Below, one piece after another: positions 8,399 through 21,900 of a stretch of DNA of 64,000 nucleotides. A model generated the notes under the pieces. The model saw only the letters and a list, made by a program, of their open reading frames with translations, was not told where the DNA came from and did no database searches. Source of the DNA: Kribbella antibiotica (GTDB taxonomy: Bacteria > Actinomycetota > Actinomycetes > Propionibacteriales > Kribbellaceae); contig NZ_SMKX01000016.1 of the NCBI RefSeq assembly GCF_004349055.1, positions 26,410-90,409 of the forward strand, written 5' to 3'. Made by a program: the position numbers and the translations under genes. How positions within the stretch are numbered: position 1 is the first letter of the stretch; each line of letters opens with the position of its first letter.

Positions 8399-11300
8399 CT
8401 ACACCTCTTCTTCGAATTCGTCGATGTCGTCCTGGGTGAGCCGCACGAGTGGCATGTCCGACGGCGTGTGACCGCCCGCGTCGGGAACCTGGGCATGACT
8501 GACGAGACCGGCCAGCGCGTCGATCCATGCCTGGGCCAATTGCTGGATCCGCTGCTCGGTGAACAGGCCCGCCGGCCAGGACCACCGCGCTCGCAGTACG
8601 CCGCCTTGCACGACCGCGTTGACGCTCAAGGCGTGAGTCGCGGGGAGATCCGGTGCGACCGGCTCAACGGCCTCCGCCGCCAAGGACCAGCCGCCGATGT
8701 CCAGGACGTCTGCCCGGCCGAGGTAGTTGAACAGGATCTGTGGCCGGTCCAGCTCGGCCAGGACCGAACGGGTCTCCGGGTTGAGATAGCGCAGCAGCCC
8801 GAACCCGACGCCGTTGTCGGGCACCGCCCGCAGCTGTTCCTTGATCCGCTTCAGCGCCGCCCCGGCCGCCTGCCCACCAGCCCGTACGGCGGCATAGCCG
8901 GCCTGCTGCGGATCCAGCCGGACCGGGTAGAGGCTGGTGAACCAGCCCACGGTGCCGGACACGTCCGACCCCAGCTCGGCCCGGCCATGACTCTCGACAT
9001 CGATCACCACGGCGGAGGTCGCGGCGCTGTGCCGCCAGCCACCCACCGCAACTGCCAAGGCAGTCAGCAGTACGTCGTCGATCCCAGCGCCGAACGTTGT
9101 CGGGACCTCCCCCAGCAGCGCCGCCGTTACATCGGCCGGTACCTCGGTCGTCCACGATCGGAGGGTGGCGAGACGATCCTGCTGCGGGTCGAGCGGACGC
9201 GCGCCCAAGGCCGGTCCAGTCTCCTTGAGAATGTCCGTCCACAACGCAAGCTCCGACACCCTTCGGTCCGAGAGCGCCTGCTCGGTCAGAACCTCCGCCC
9301 ACCGGCGGAACGACGTACCGACGGGTGCCAGGTCGACCTCGCCGGCAAGCGCTGCAACCAGGTCAGGCAGCAGAATTCGCCAGGAGACTCCATCGACAGC
9401 AAGGTGGTGGACGACGACCAGCAGGCGGCCCGATCGGTCCGGCCCCGCGTCGAAGCGGACGACCTCGATCATCGCGCCGTTCGCGGGAGACAGCCGGTAC
9501 TGCGCGGCGTGCAACTCCTGCTCGATCACGTCGGTCAGGTCCTCGACGGCGGTCACGTCCACGCGCCGTACGTGCTCGTGACCGGCGACTGTGCCGACCG
9601 GCGGCACGGCGATACGCCAGGCCGCGTCCGGATCGGCGTGCGCGATCATCCGCAGGGCGTCGTGGTGATCGATCAGCTGTTGGACGGCCGCGGCAAGCCG
9701 GTCATCATTCAGCGTCGCTGGTACCTCCAGCAGGACGGACTGACAGAACAGGTCTGCCGATCCCTCTTGCTCGTGCAGCCAGTGCATGATCGGCGGGGCC
9801 GCAACTTCACCGACACCGATGTCCGGCACCAGCTCGGGCTGGTCCTTCAGGTCAACGGCCACGGCGGCGATTCCAGCTACGGTCTTGCGCTCGAAGACGA
9901 TCCGCGGCGTGATGCCCAGACCGGCTCCGCGGGCTCGGCTCACCAGCTGGATCGAGATGATGCTGTCGCCGCCGAGGGCGAAGAAGTCGTCGTCCACCCC
10001 GACGTGGTCGAGCCCGAGCAGGCCGGCCATGAGCTCGGCGAAGATCCGTTCCTGCCAATTGCCCGGTGCGCGACCGGTCGTCGTACCGGTGAACTCTGGT
10101 GCGGGCAGGGCTTTGCGATCGAGCTTGCCGTGCGAGGTCAACGGCAACTCGTCCAGTACGACGAACGCCGCGGGCACCATGTAGTCAGGCACGAACCCGG
10201 CCAGGTATGACCGGACCGCATCGATGTCGATCTGACCGACCAGATAAGCCGTCAGCAGGCGCTCGGCAGGACCGTCCTGCCGAGCGATCACAGCAACCTG
10301 GTCGACGGCGGGATGGCGTGCGAGCACAGTCTCGATCTCGCCCAGCTCGATCCGGAAGCCACGAATCTTCACCTGGTCGTCAGCGCGCCCCAGGTACTCG
10401 ACCTCGCCGGCCGCATTCCAGCGGACGAGATCACCGGTCCGGTACATCCGGGTTCCGGCAGCGCCGAAGGGGTCCGCAACGAAGCGCTCGGCCGTCAGCG
10501 CGGTGCGGCCGTGGTAGCCGCGAGCGAGTTGGGCACCGGCCAGGTAGAGCTCACCCGGTACGCCGACCGGGACCGGAGCAAGCCTGTCGTCCAGCACGTA
10601 CAGGTTGGTGTTCCAGCCCGGCCGTCCGATCGGGATGCTGCCGTCCGGTGTGGCGTCGATCGGCTCGAGGCGCAACTCGGTGTTGCCGACGGTCGTCTCG
10701 GTCAGGCCGTACTCGTTGACGATCGCGGCGCTCGGGTTCTGTTCCCGCCAGGCGCGCAGCGATTCACCAAGCAGCTGGTCGCCACCCACGACGAGGTCGC
10801 TGCTGGGCGAGAACTCACCCGGTACCAACGTCAGCAGCGATGCGTGAGCCGGCGTCACCTTCAGGAAGGTCGGTTGCCGCAGCCAGGCCGGAGCCGGGTC
10901 GCCGGTGAGCTCCAGGTCGGCCAGCTGCACCAGGCCGCCGCAGATCAACGGGCCGAACAGCGCGGTGATCGTGAGGTCGAACGTCACCGACGAATGCACG
11001 AGCGAGGCCCCGGCCAGGCCGGGATAACGATCGGTTGCCCAGAGCAAGTAGTGACCGAGCGCCTTGTGGTCGATACTGACGCCCTTCGGCGTGCCGGTCG
11101 ATCCCGACGTATACATCACGTACGCCGCGTTGCCGGGCCGCAGGTCACGCTCATTCAGGTCATCCGACGGGAACGCGGCAGCCAGCGCTCGATCGAGAAC
11201 CAGCACAGGTGCAGGACTGTTGGCGACGGCGGAAGCCGTGTCTGGCGTGGCCAGAACAGCAACGGGCGCTGAGTCGGTCAGCATGAAGGTGATCCGCTGG

Positions 11301-12955
11301 GCGGGCAGCTCCGCATCGATCGGAACGTAGGCCGCACCGGTCTTGGTGACCGCGAGCAGAGCGACCAGCAGCTCGGTCGAGCGCGGGACGGCCACTGCCA
11401 CCCGGCGTTCCGGACCGGCTCCCTGCTTGACGAGGTAGCGGGCCAGCTGGTTGGTGCGGTCGTTCAGCTCGGCATAGCTGAGTTCTTCGTTGCCGTCCGC
11501 AACAGCCGGCGCAGTCGGCGTTCGCCGGACCTGCGCTTCGAACAGGTCCGGAAGCGTCGTGACGGGGACCTCGTGGGTGGTGTCGTTCCACTCGTGCAGG
11601 ATGCGGTTGCGTTCCGCCGCATCGAGGAGATCGACCCGCCCGATCGAGACGCTTGGATCCTCCGCAACTGCCGCGAGGAGTCGCAGGTACCGGTCGAGGA
11701 TCAGCTCGGCCGTTCCTAGGTCGAAGAGGTCGGTGTCGAACTCCAGGGCGAGCTCGATGCCCTCCACGCGCTCGGTGACGAAGAAGGTCAGGTCGAACTT
11801 CGCCGTACCGAGTTCTGCTGCTTCCGCGCTGACCTTCAGGTCCAGCAGATCGGTCTCGAGGTCTGCGGGTGCCGTGAAAGCGAGCATGACCTGGAACAAC
11901 GGGTGATGTGCTGCCGAGCGCTGCGGAGCGATCAGCTCCACCAAGCGCTCGAAGGGCACGTCTTGCTGCGCGTACGCCGCCAGGTCGGCCTCGCGAACTC
12001 GGTCCAGCAACTCACGGAACTCCGGGTCGCCGGAAGTATCTGTGCGCAGTACCAAGGTGTTGACGAAGAAGCCGATCAGGTCGTCGACCGCTTCATCGGT
12101 CCGGCCGGCAATCGGACTCCCGATCGGGATGTCAGTCCCCGCGCCCAGCCTCGTCAGCAAGGCAGCGAGTGCCGTCTGCAGCACCATGAACAGCGTGGCG
12201 TGACCGTCGCGAGCGAGCTCGGTCAGCCGCTGATGCAGGTCCGCGCCGACCACACTCGACACCGTTTGGCCGCGGTGGCTGGGCCACGACGGGCGAGGCC
12301 GATCGACCGGCAGATCAAGCTGCTCAGGAACGCCCGCCAAAGTCTCCCGCCAGAACTCCAACTGGCCGGACAACAGGCTGTTCGGGTCGTCCGCACGCCC
12401 GAGCAGTTCGCGTTGCCAACTCGCGAAGTCGGCGTACTGGACTCGCAGCGGCTCCCAGCCGGGCTCGCGGCCGGCGACCCGCTCGCGGTAGGCGCGGGTC
12501 AGGTCGCGTGCCAGCGGGGTCAGCGACCACGCGTCGCCCGCGATGTGATGCAGCACAAGGACCAGCACGTGCTCGTCGGCACCGGTCTGGAGCAGGTTGC
12601 CCCGGATGGGCAGATCCACAGCCAGGTCGAACGGCTCCCGCGCAATCGCCGCCGGAGTTCCTTCGCTCCGGACAAGCTCGGGCCGCGCCTCGTCAGGCTC
12701 AAGAATCCGCTGGTACGGCGTGCCGTCCGCCTCGGCGACGATCGTCCGCAGACTCTCATGCCGGGCGACCACGTCCCGCAGCGCCGCCTGGAGCGCGTCC
12801 GGGTCCAGTGCGCCCGACAACCGCAGTACCAGCGGCAGGTTGTAGGTCGCGCTCGGTCCAACGAGTTGCTGGAGGGTCCACAACCGCGATTGGCCGAAGG
12901 ACAGCGCGATGCGGTCCGGACGCGGTGCGGCGACGAGTTCCGGTCGCGCCTGATC
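8399..12955 (-). other. NRPS module 5: C-A(Asn)-PCP-E
   Basis: The condensation domain begins [16 protein letters not shown] (L-donor type) and has HHIAGDA, the final Gly of HHxxxDG replaced by Ala. The adenylation residues come from [21 protein letters not shown] and [11 protein letters not shown], giving DLTKVGEVGK (Asn). The PCP has [10 protein letters not shown]; the epimerase has HHLAVDG and [10 protein letters not shown]. Predicted unit: D-Asn. Its adenylation domain is the closest partner of module 6, which carries the methyltransferase this one lacks. Confidence 0.87.
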
Positions 12956-15900
12956 GCCGCGGTTGACTGCTGCCGCCAGCATCTCGGGGGTCGGTGACTC
13001 GAACAGGTCGCGGATCGACACCTCTACCCCGAGGACTGCCCGCACCCGCGAGATCAGCCGGGTCGCGAGCAGCGAATGCCCACCCAACCTGAAGAAGTTG
13101 CCCTGGGCAGCGACCGACGGCAGCTCAAGGATCTCGGCGAACAGACCGCACAGGATCTCTTCCAACGGCGTCCGGGCCGCCCGCCCGCTACTGCGGAACT
13201 CCGGCGCCGGCAACGCCAACCGATCGAGCTTCCCGTTGGTCGTCAAAGGCAACGAGTCCAGGAAAACAATGGCTCCCGGCACCATGTACTCCGGCAGCAC
13301 CTCGGCAACCATCGATCGCACCGTGTCCGGGTCTGTGCCGTCGGCAACCACATAAGCAACCAGCTGGCGGCCGCCGGGGCCGTCTTCACGGGTGACGACT
13401 GCCACCTGCGCAACGGCTGGGTGGCGAGCGATCGCGGCCTCGACCTCGCCGAGCTCGATCCGGAAACCGCGCAGTTTCACCTGGGCATCCGAGCGTCCCA
13501 GATACTCCAGCTCGCCGTCGGCGGTCCAGCGCACCAGGTCGCCGGTGCGGTACATCCGGCCGGGCTCGAACGGGTTGGCCACGAAGCGGTCCGCGGTCAG
13601 GCTCGGCCGGTTCAGATACCCGCGCGCCAGTTGCGGGCCCGCGACGTACAGCTCACCGGTCACGCCGGGCGGCACCGGCAGCAGCGACGCGTCGAGAACG
13701 TAGGTCCGCAGATTCGGCAGACCGCGGCCGATCGTGGTGGCTCCATGGTCGACGACACGATGAGTCACATGGACGGTCGCCTCGGTCAGGCCGTACATGT
13801 TGATCAACTGCGGACCCAGGTCGAGCCAGTCCTGCACTCGCTCGAACTGCAATGCCTCGCCACCGAACACGACGTACCGCAGTGACGACGGAGCCGGAGT
13901 CAGGCTGTAGACGGCCGACGGCGTCTGGCTCAACACCGTCACACCTTCAGCGACGACGAGCTCCCAAAGGTCTTCGGGCCGCTGCACCACGACGACGCGA
14001 CCACCCGACAGCAGCGGGCCCCACAGCTCCCAGACCGAGAAGTCGAACGCATACGAGTGGAACAGCGTCCAGACATCGTCCGGCCCCACGTCGAACAGCT
14101 CAGACGTCGCGTGGAAGAGGCTGACCACGTTCTCGTGCGAGACCACGACGCCCTTGGGCGTCCCCGTCGACCCCGACGTGTAGATCACGTACGCCGTGTC
14201 GCCGACCTCGACCGTCAGGTTCTCGGCAACGAACCCGTCACCATCGATCGCCGTGAGCACGACCGCCGGCGCGGCATCCCGCAGCACGAACTCGATCCGC
14301 TCCGCCGGATAGGCCGGGTCAATCGGGACATACCCCGCACCGGCTTTCAGCACGGCCAGCATCGCGACGACCATGTCCAGCGAACGCGGCAACACCAGGC
14401 CGACCAGGGATCCCGGCGTGACGCCTTGCGCCACCAACGATCGAGCCACTTGGTTCGCGCGCGCGTTCAATTCGGCATACGACAAGGACTCACCGGCACA
14501 CACAACCGCCGTCGCGGACGGACTCCGCCGTACCTGCGCCTCGAACAACTCCGGCAGGGTCGCCGCCGCAGCTTCCGGGATGCTGGTCTGCCAGTCCTCC
14601 AGAACTCGCGACCGCTCGACTGCCTCGAGTACGTCGACCTGCGCCAACTGCGCCGCGGGGTCGTCGGCGAAGGACTTCAGGACGCGCAGGATGCGATGCA
14701 GTACGGACTCCGCGGCCTGCTCGTCGAACAGATCGCGCCGGTAGGCCAGCCGCAGCTGCAGGTCATCGCCCGGGAGCACGACCAACGTCAGCGGGTAGTG
14801 CGCGGCGTCGCGGCCCTCCAGGCCGGTGATGCGCAGGTTCGGGCCGAGCTCCCAGCCTGGGTCGGCCGGGTAGTTCTCGAAGACGAAGTCCGTATCGAAC
14901 AACTCGTCGGCGCCGGCAAGCTGGTGGATCGTGGTCAGATCGAGGTGCTGGTGGGCAATCAGCTCGGCCTGTTGCTGCTGAAGCCCGGCGAGTAGATCGG
15001 CGACCGACCGGTCCGGGGCCAGTGACAACCGGGCGGGCAAGGTGTTGATGAACAAGCCGACCATCGACTCGACCCCGGCAAGCTCGGCCGGCCGCCCCGA
15101 AACTGTGACCCCGAAGACCACATCTGTCCGGCCGGTCAGCCGCCCGAGGACGACCGCCCACCCGGCTTGGAGCAGCGTGTTCAGGGTGACCTGGTGCTCC
15201 CGCGCCACAACCGTCAACCGCGCGACCAGATCCGCCGGCACCGAGACAAGCTGCTCGGCCGGGATCACCGGCGTACGGGTGGGGTCCGGTGCTGCGACCA
15301 GGGTCGGCTCGTCGACTCCGGCCAGGAGCTCACGCCAGTAGGCACGGGCCTCGGCCTGGTCCTGCTCGGCAACCCACTGCAGATAACTCCGGTACGGCGT
15401 GACTTCAGGCAAGCCCTGGTCGTCGCCACCCTGCTGGTAGAGCGTGAACAACTCGCGCGCAACCAGCGGCCCGGACCAGCCGTCGAGCACTAGGTGATGC
15501 GAAGTCATCAAGAACCGGAACCGGTCAGCCCCCAACCGCAGCAAGGTGAACCGAACCAGCGGCGCCTCAGCAACGGCGAACCGTCGTGTTCGGTCCGACT
15601 CGGTCACCCGCTCAAGCTCAGAGTCGTCGACAGCGAGTTCGTGCCATGGCAGTTCGACCTCGTCCAGGACCACCTGGGCCGGCTCGCTCAGATCCTGGGA
15701 AACGAATCCCGTGCGCAGAATCGGGTGCCGCCGCAGCAGAGTCGCGGCGGCTGCTCGGAGCGCGGCGACATCCAGGTCACCGGACAGATCGACCGACAGC
15801 TGCACCAGATAGACATCGGGGCCCTGCTGATCGAACAGCGCATGGAACAGCAGCCCACCCTGTAGAGGCGACAGCGGCAGCACGTCGGCCACCCTGGGCC

Positions 15901-18900
15901 ACCGCGCCTCGATCGTCGCGATCTCCCGCTGGGTGACTGCTGCCAGCCCGAAGTCCGACGGCGTGAACCCGCCTGCGGCCGGCCGCTGAGTCGCCTCGAT
16001 CAGCTCGCCGATCGCCCGGTTCCACTTCGCCGCCAGCTGCGCAACCTCATCCGGGGCCCAGAGTTGCCCGGCCGCGGTCCAGGTCACCTCCAGACGCGGC
16101 CCGTCCGCGTAGTCGCGGGTGACCATCGTGATCTCGAGGCCGTGCGTCAACGGCATCCGGGGATCCGTGCCACCGGTCAGGAAGTCCCGCTCCGGCGCAG
16201 CGGTCCAGTCCCCCGGGTCGCTGTCGAGCGCGGGCAGCCGACCGAGGTAGTTGAAGCCGATCTGCGCCTGCGGCAACTCCGCCAAGGCTTCTTGACCACC
16301 GAGGTACCGAAGCACGCCGTAACTCAGCCCGTCATCAGGCACCGACCGCAGAACTTCCTTGACCTGCTTGAGCACCCCGACCGGATCGTTGCCAGCAGCA
16401 TCGAGCCGCACCGGATGGATGCTGGTGAACCAACCGACTGTGCGCGTCAGATCAACGTCGCTACTCCGAAGACCACCGCGGCCGTGACCCTCGACATCCA
16501 CCAGTACGCCGCGTCCGACCGCGATCGCCAACGCACTCAGCAGCACATCGGTGACCGCCCCATGCACCGCAGCCGGTACGGCGGTCAGCAGCAGCCCGGT
16601 CTGTTCGGTGGAGACCGTCGAGGTGTGGGACACCGCAGTCGCGACTACGTCGATCGCGTGATCCAGCGGGCGATCAGTCAGCGGCTCGTCGTCAGTACCG
16701 ATCAGCTCGACCCAGGCCTGGGTCCGATCCGTCAGCTCCGCGGCGCTCATCAGGTGTGCCCAGGCCCGGATCGACGTACCGGAGGGCTGAATCTCGTTGC
16801 CTGCAACAACTTCGGCGAGGTCTGCCAGCAGGATTCGCCACGAGACGCCGTCAACCGCAAGGTGGTGCACCGCGATCAGCAGCCGGCCGTGCTCCCCCGG
16901 GCCGGCATCGAACCAGTCCGCGCGCATCATCACGCCGGCCGCCGGGTCCAATGACTTCTCGGCCAGCTCGGCCACTTCGTCGTACCGGGTTTGGCGTTGG
17001 TCCGCAGTCAGTGCGGACACATCGATCCTGGTGACCAGCTCGGCGGCATCGCGGGTGCCTGCGGCGGGGATCAGCCAGGCCGGACCGAACTGCGAGCGAA
17101 GGACGTCATGATGATCGAGCAGCACCTGGAATGCGCTGACCAGTCGGTCGTAGGCGAGATCCCGCGGTGTGGAGACGAAGACGGACTGGCTGACGCCGTA
17201 CACGTCCCGGCCGTGCTCGAACAGTGCGCGCATGATCGGGGTCAGCGGTGTCTCACCGATCGACGCGATCGAAGGCCGCGCAGCGGTCAGGCCGGCATCG
17301 GCGGCCGCGACCTTGGCCAGCTCGGCGACGGTCCTGGTCTCGAAGACCTGTCGCGGCGTGATCCGCAGCCCCAGCCGACGAGCGCGACTCACCAGCTGGA
17401 TCGAGATGATGCTGTCGCCGCCGAGGGTGAAGAAGCTGTCGTCGATCCCCACCGTCGGCAGGCCCAGCACCTCGGCGAACAGCCCGGCCAGGATCTCCTC
17501 GGCACGGGTCCGCGGCGCTCGCCCTGCTGTCGGCAACGGTCGCTGCGGTGCCGGGAGGGCCTTGCGGTCGAGTTTCCCGTTGCTGCTCAAGGGAAGCGCG
17601 TCGAGCACCAGCCAGGAGGCCGGCACCATGTACTCCGGCAGGCGCTCCTCCAGGTACGACGTCAGCTCCGCGGTCACCTGATCCGGGCTGTGCCACCTCG
17701 ACAACGGCGCCGGCTCGGGTTGAGTGACGTGTCGGCGCGACGGGTGAATCGCGGACACCTGGTACATCGCGGTGCCTTCGAGACCGGCTGGGATCTCGGT
17801 GGTCACGGCGAAGCCCTGCGACTCCAGCAGTTCGGTCACCACCGCGACCCGGTCGTCGAGATCGTGGACCTCGGCGACGATCTGACCGATCAACGGCCAG
17901 TGCTGGTCCTCGATCCCGCGCAGGACCTCGAGCTCACCCTTCTCGGCATCGATCTTGAGCAGATCGATGACGGTCAGGCCGTGCTCCCGAATCACCTGCG
18001 ACAGCGTCCGCAGCTCGACGTCGACAGGCACGCTGTCCAGTCGAGCGGTCAGCACCTCGGCCAGTACGCCGTCGCTGTCGTCCGAACCGACGACCCGCGC
18101 CAGCATCTCCTGCTCAGCGTGCTCGTCGGCGTACCGGCCGGACAGCAACGACATCTCGGGGTAGTAGGTGAACTCGGCCTGGCTCGCGGTCGCTGCGATC
18201 CCGCAGCCGGTGACGACGGCGTTGATGCCGTGCAGTTCGGCGTTCAGGCGATAGAAGCCGGCGAGCTCCGGGATCGGTTCGAAGGCGAAGACCTGGACGT
18301 CGCGCGCGGCCGATCCGGCGAACAGGCCGAACATCCCGACGTGGCCACCGACATCGACGACGACCGCGCCGTCACCGATCACCACGCCGCCGTGCAGATA
18401 CTCACGGCGGGCGAAGATCTCGTCGTACAGGAAGAGGATGTTCGATCGGTTGCGGGCGGCAACCAGCATGCCGTTCGGCAGGCTGTGTCGCTCGATGCCG
18501 GTCAGTTCGGCGTACCGGTGTAGTCCGGGCGCGTCGACGACGACATAGCCGGTCAGGCTGCCGTCGCGGACTGCTACTGCGGCGCTGGTGACGCCTGGGT
18601 GCCTGGCCAGGACGGACTCGATCTCGCCGAGCTCAACACGGAGCCCGCGGACCTTCACCTGGTCGTCGGAGCGGCCGAGGTACTCGAGTTGGCCGTCGGT
18701 CGTCCACCGGACCAGGTCGCCGGTCCGGTACATCCGCCCAGGCGCGAACGGGTCGGCTACGAATCGCTCCGCGGTCATACCGGTTCGACCAAGGTAACCG
18801 CGCGCCAGCTGGATGCCGGCCAGGTACAGCTCACCGATGACCCCGACGCCGACCGGTCGCAGCGCCGTGTCGAGAACGTAGGTCCGGGTGTTCCACACCG

Positions 18901-21900
18901 GCGACCCGATCGGCACAACCGGCGATCCCGGCGCGCATTCGGCCGCTGTCACGTCGACCGCGGCCTCAGTCGGCCCGTAGAGGTTGTGCAGCCGGCTGTC
19001 GAGGACGCGGAAGAACTCGTCGCGTAGCTCTGCGGGCAAGGCCTCGCCACTGCAGATCACATCGCGCAGGCTGACGCAGTCCGAGGCGCCGTCCTCCTGC
19101 AGGAAGGCCCGCAACATCGAGGGAACGAAATGGGTGACGGTGACGCGTTCGCGACGGATGAGGTCGACCAGGTACTCCGCGTCTTTATGCCCGTCCGGCC
19201 GCGCCAGGACCAGCACCGCGCCTTCAAGCAGCGGCCAGAAGAACTCCCAGACCGAGACGTCGAAACCGAATGGCGTCTTCTGCAGCACCCGGTCTGCCGG
19301 CTGCAACCGATAGGTGTCCTGCATCCACAGCAGCCGGTTCACAACCGCCCGGTGACTGACCACTACCCCCTTGGGCCGGCCGGTGGAGCCTGAGGTGTAG
19401 ATGACGTACGACGCTTGGTCCGGCGCCGGGGCGTCGAGATCGTCCGCGGGCAGCGCCGCGAGCTGATCGGCAGCGAGGACGACCTGAGGAATCCGGGACG
19501 TGAAGGTCTCGGCGGCCGGGACCAGCACAGCGACTGGCTGGGCTTCGTCGAGGACGAAGGAGATCCGCTCGGCCGGGTGATCGAGCTCGATCGGGAGGTA
19601 GGCTGCACCGGCCTTCTGGACGGCGAGGATCGCTACGACCAGAGCTATCGATCTTGGCAGCGCAATAGCGACCACCTGGTCGGGTCCCGCGCCTAGAGCG
19701 ACGAGGTGCCTGGCCAGTTGGTTGGCACGCGCGTTCAGGTCGGCATACGACAGTTGTTGGTCCTCGAACACGACAGCGGTCGCGGACGGCGTCCATCGTA
19801 CCTGAGCTTCGAAGAGCTCCGGCAACGACACCGCGGGGATCTCGTGATCGGTCGCGTTCCAGTGCTCGGCGGGCGACACAACGTCAACGCGTCCAAGCGG
19901 TACGTCGTGGGCCGTCGCCAGGACTCGAACGAACTGATCGAGGATCTGATCGGCCGCGTCGCGGGTGAACAGGTCCGGGCGATAGATCAGCCGCAGCCGC
20001 AGTTCGTCGTCAGGAAGCACGACCAGGCTCAACGGGTAGTGCGCCGCGTCCTTGCCGTGGATGCCAGTCACCCGCAGATCCGCGCCGAGCTCGAGGTCCG
20101 CGCCTGACCTGATCGGGTAGTTCTCGAAGACGAAACTGGTGTCGAACAACTCATCAGCGTCGACCAACTGCAGCAGCTCGGTCAGCCCGACATAGTCGTG
20201 GGCCCCCAGCGCGCTCTGCTGCTCCTGCACCCGGGCGAACAGGTCACCGAGGGTGCCGGCTGGATCGAGCGAGACCCGGACCGGAACGGTGTTGATGAAC
20301 AACCCGATCATCGACTCGACGCCTGGCAGCTCCGCCGGACGACCGGACACGGTGACACCGAGAACGACATCGTCGCGACCGGTCAACCGAGCCAGTACGA
20401 CCGCCCACACCGTTTGGAACAAGGTGTTCAGAGTGATCCCGGTACGGCGGGACGTCTCGGTCAGTGCAGTCGTGAGCTCGGCGGGAAGCGACCGGATCAG
20501 CTCGTCGGGTGTCGTGGCGATGCGGGCCGGATCGGGTGGCGCCACCAGCGTCGGCCCTTCGAGCCCGGCCAGGTTCGCGCGCCACCACTCCCGCGACGCT
20601 TCGCGATCCTGGTCGGCCACCCAGGCGAGATAGTCCCGGTACGGCGTAACGCGCGGCAGCTCGGCACCGCGATACAGCGCGAAAAGCTCCCGCGCGATCA
20701 GCGGGCTCGACCAGCCGTCGAGAACGAGGTGATGGTTGGTCATCATCAACCGGTGCTCGTCCGGTCCCAGCCTGACCAGCAGGAACCGCACCAGCGGCGT
20801 ACCGTCGATCGCGAAGCGCCGCGAGCGGTCCGCTTCGATGAGTCGGGTGAGCTCCGCGGCGCGGTCAGTCTCGCCGAGTCCGCTCAGATCGTGGTGCTCC
20901 CACACCAGCGGCAGCTCACGACGGATGACCTGGACATACCGGCCGGAGCTCGTGGCGGCGAAACCCGCGCGCAGGCTGGCATGCCGCCGTACCAGCTCGG
21001 TAGCAGCCTCCTGGAGCGCGGTGGCGTCGAGCGGACCCTGGAGGTCAACGGCGAGCTGGACGAGATAGACGTCCGGGCCTTGCTCGTCGTACAGGGCGTG
21101 GAACAGCAGACCATCCTGCAATGGCGACAGCGGCAGGACATCCTCGATCGCCGGCCAGTCCGCTTCGAGCGCTTCGAGCTCGGGCTGGGTGAGCTGCACC
21201 AGCGGGACATCCGACGGGGTGAGACCGCCGTCGCTGCTCGCGGAGGCGATCAAGTCGGTCAGCGCATCGGACCAGTCGCGGGCGAGGTCTTCGATGGCCT
21301 GATCGGTGAACAAGTTCTCCGGCCAGGAAAGCGTGGCGGTGAGAATGCCGTCGTGGACGAGGGCGTTGATCGTCAGCGCGTGGGTAGCAGGCAGGTCGGC
21401 CGGTGCGGGTTGGATGTCGGCGGTCTCGGACGCGAGCGACCAACCGTCGGCGTCGAGCGAACCGGTGCGGCCGAGGTAGTTGAAGGCGACCTCCGGCCTT
21501 GGCAAACCTGAAAGTGCCTGGTCATTGAGACCGAAGCCGATGCCGTGATCGGGGATCTGGCGCAGCTGTTCCTTGATGTGCTTGACGCCGCCGGCCGCTA
21601 GCCGGACCGGATACAGCGTGGTGAACCAGCCGACCGTGCGGGAGAGATCGGCGCCGCCAAGGTCCTCACGGCCGTGGCCCTCGAGGTCGATCAGCACCCG
21701 GTTGTCTCCGGTGAGCCTGGCGAGCGCAAGCGTGAGACCACTCAGCAGTACGTCGTCTGTGCCGGCTCGGAACGCAGCCGGTACGTCGGTCAGCAGCGCG
21801 GCCGTCATCGCCGCCGGAAGCTCCAGCGTGTGGGAGCGCATCCGATCCGCTCGATCACGCGCCGGGTCGAGAGCTCGCGCGCCCAACGGTGTACTGGGGT

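Noticed and set aside
5056..10210. Several open frames of 400-580 residues on the plus strand inside the NRPS genes
   Set aside because: They are antisense shadows in the codon phase opposite the synthetase; all lie under recognisable C, A, PCP or E domains.
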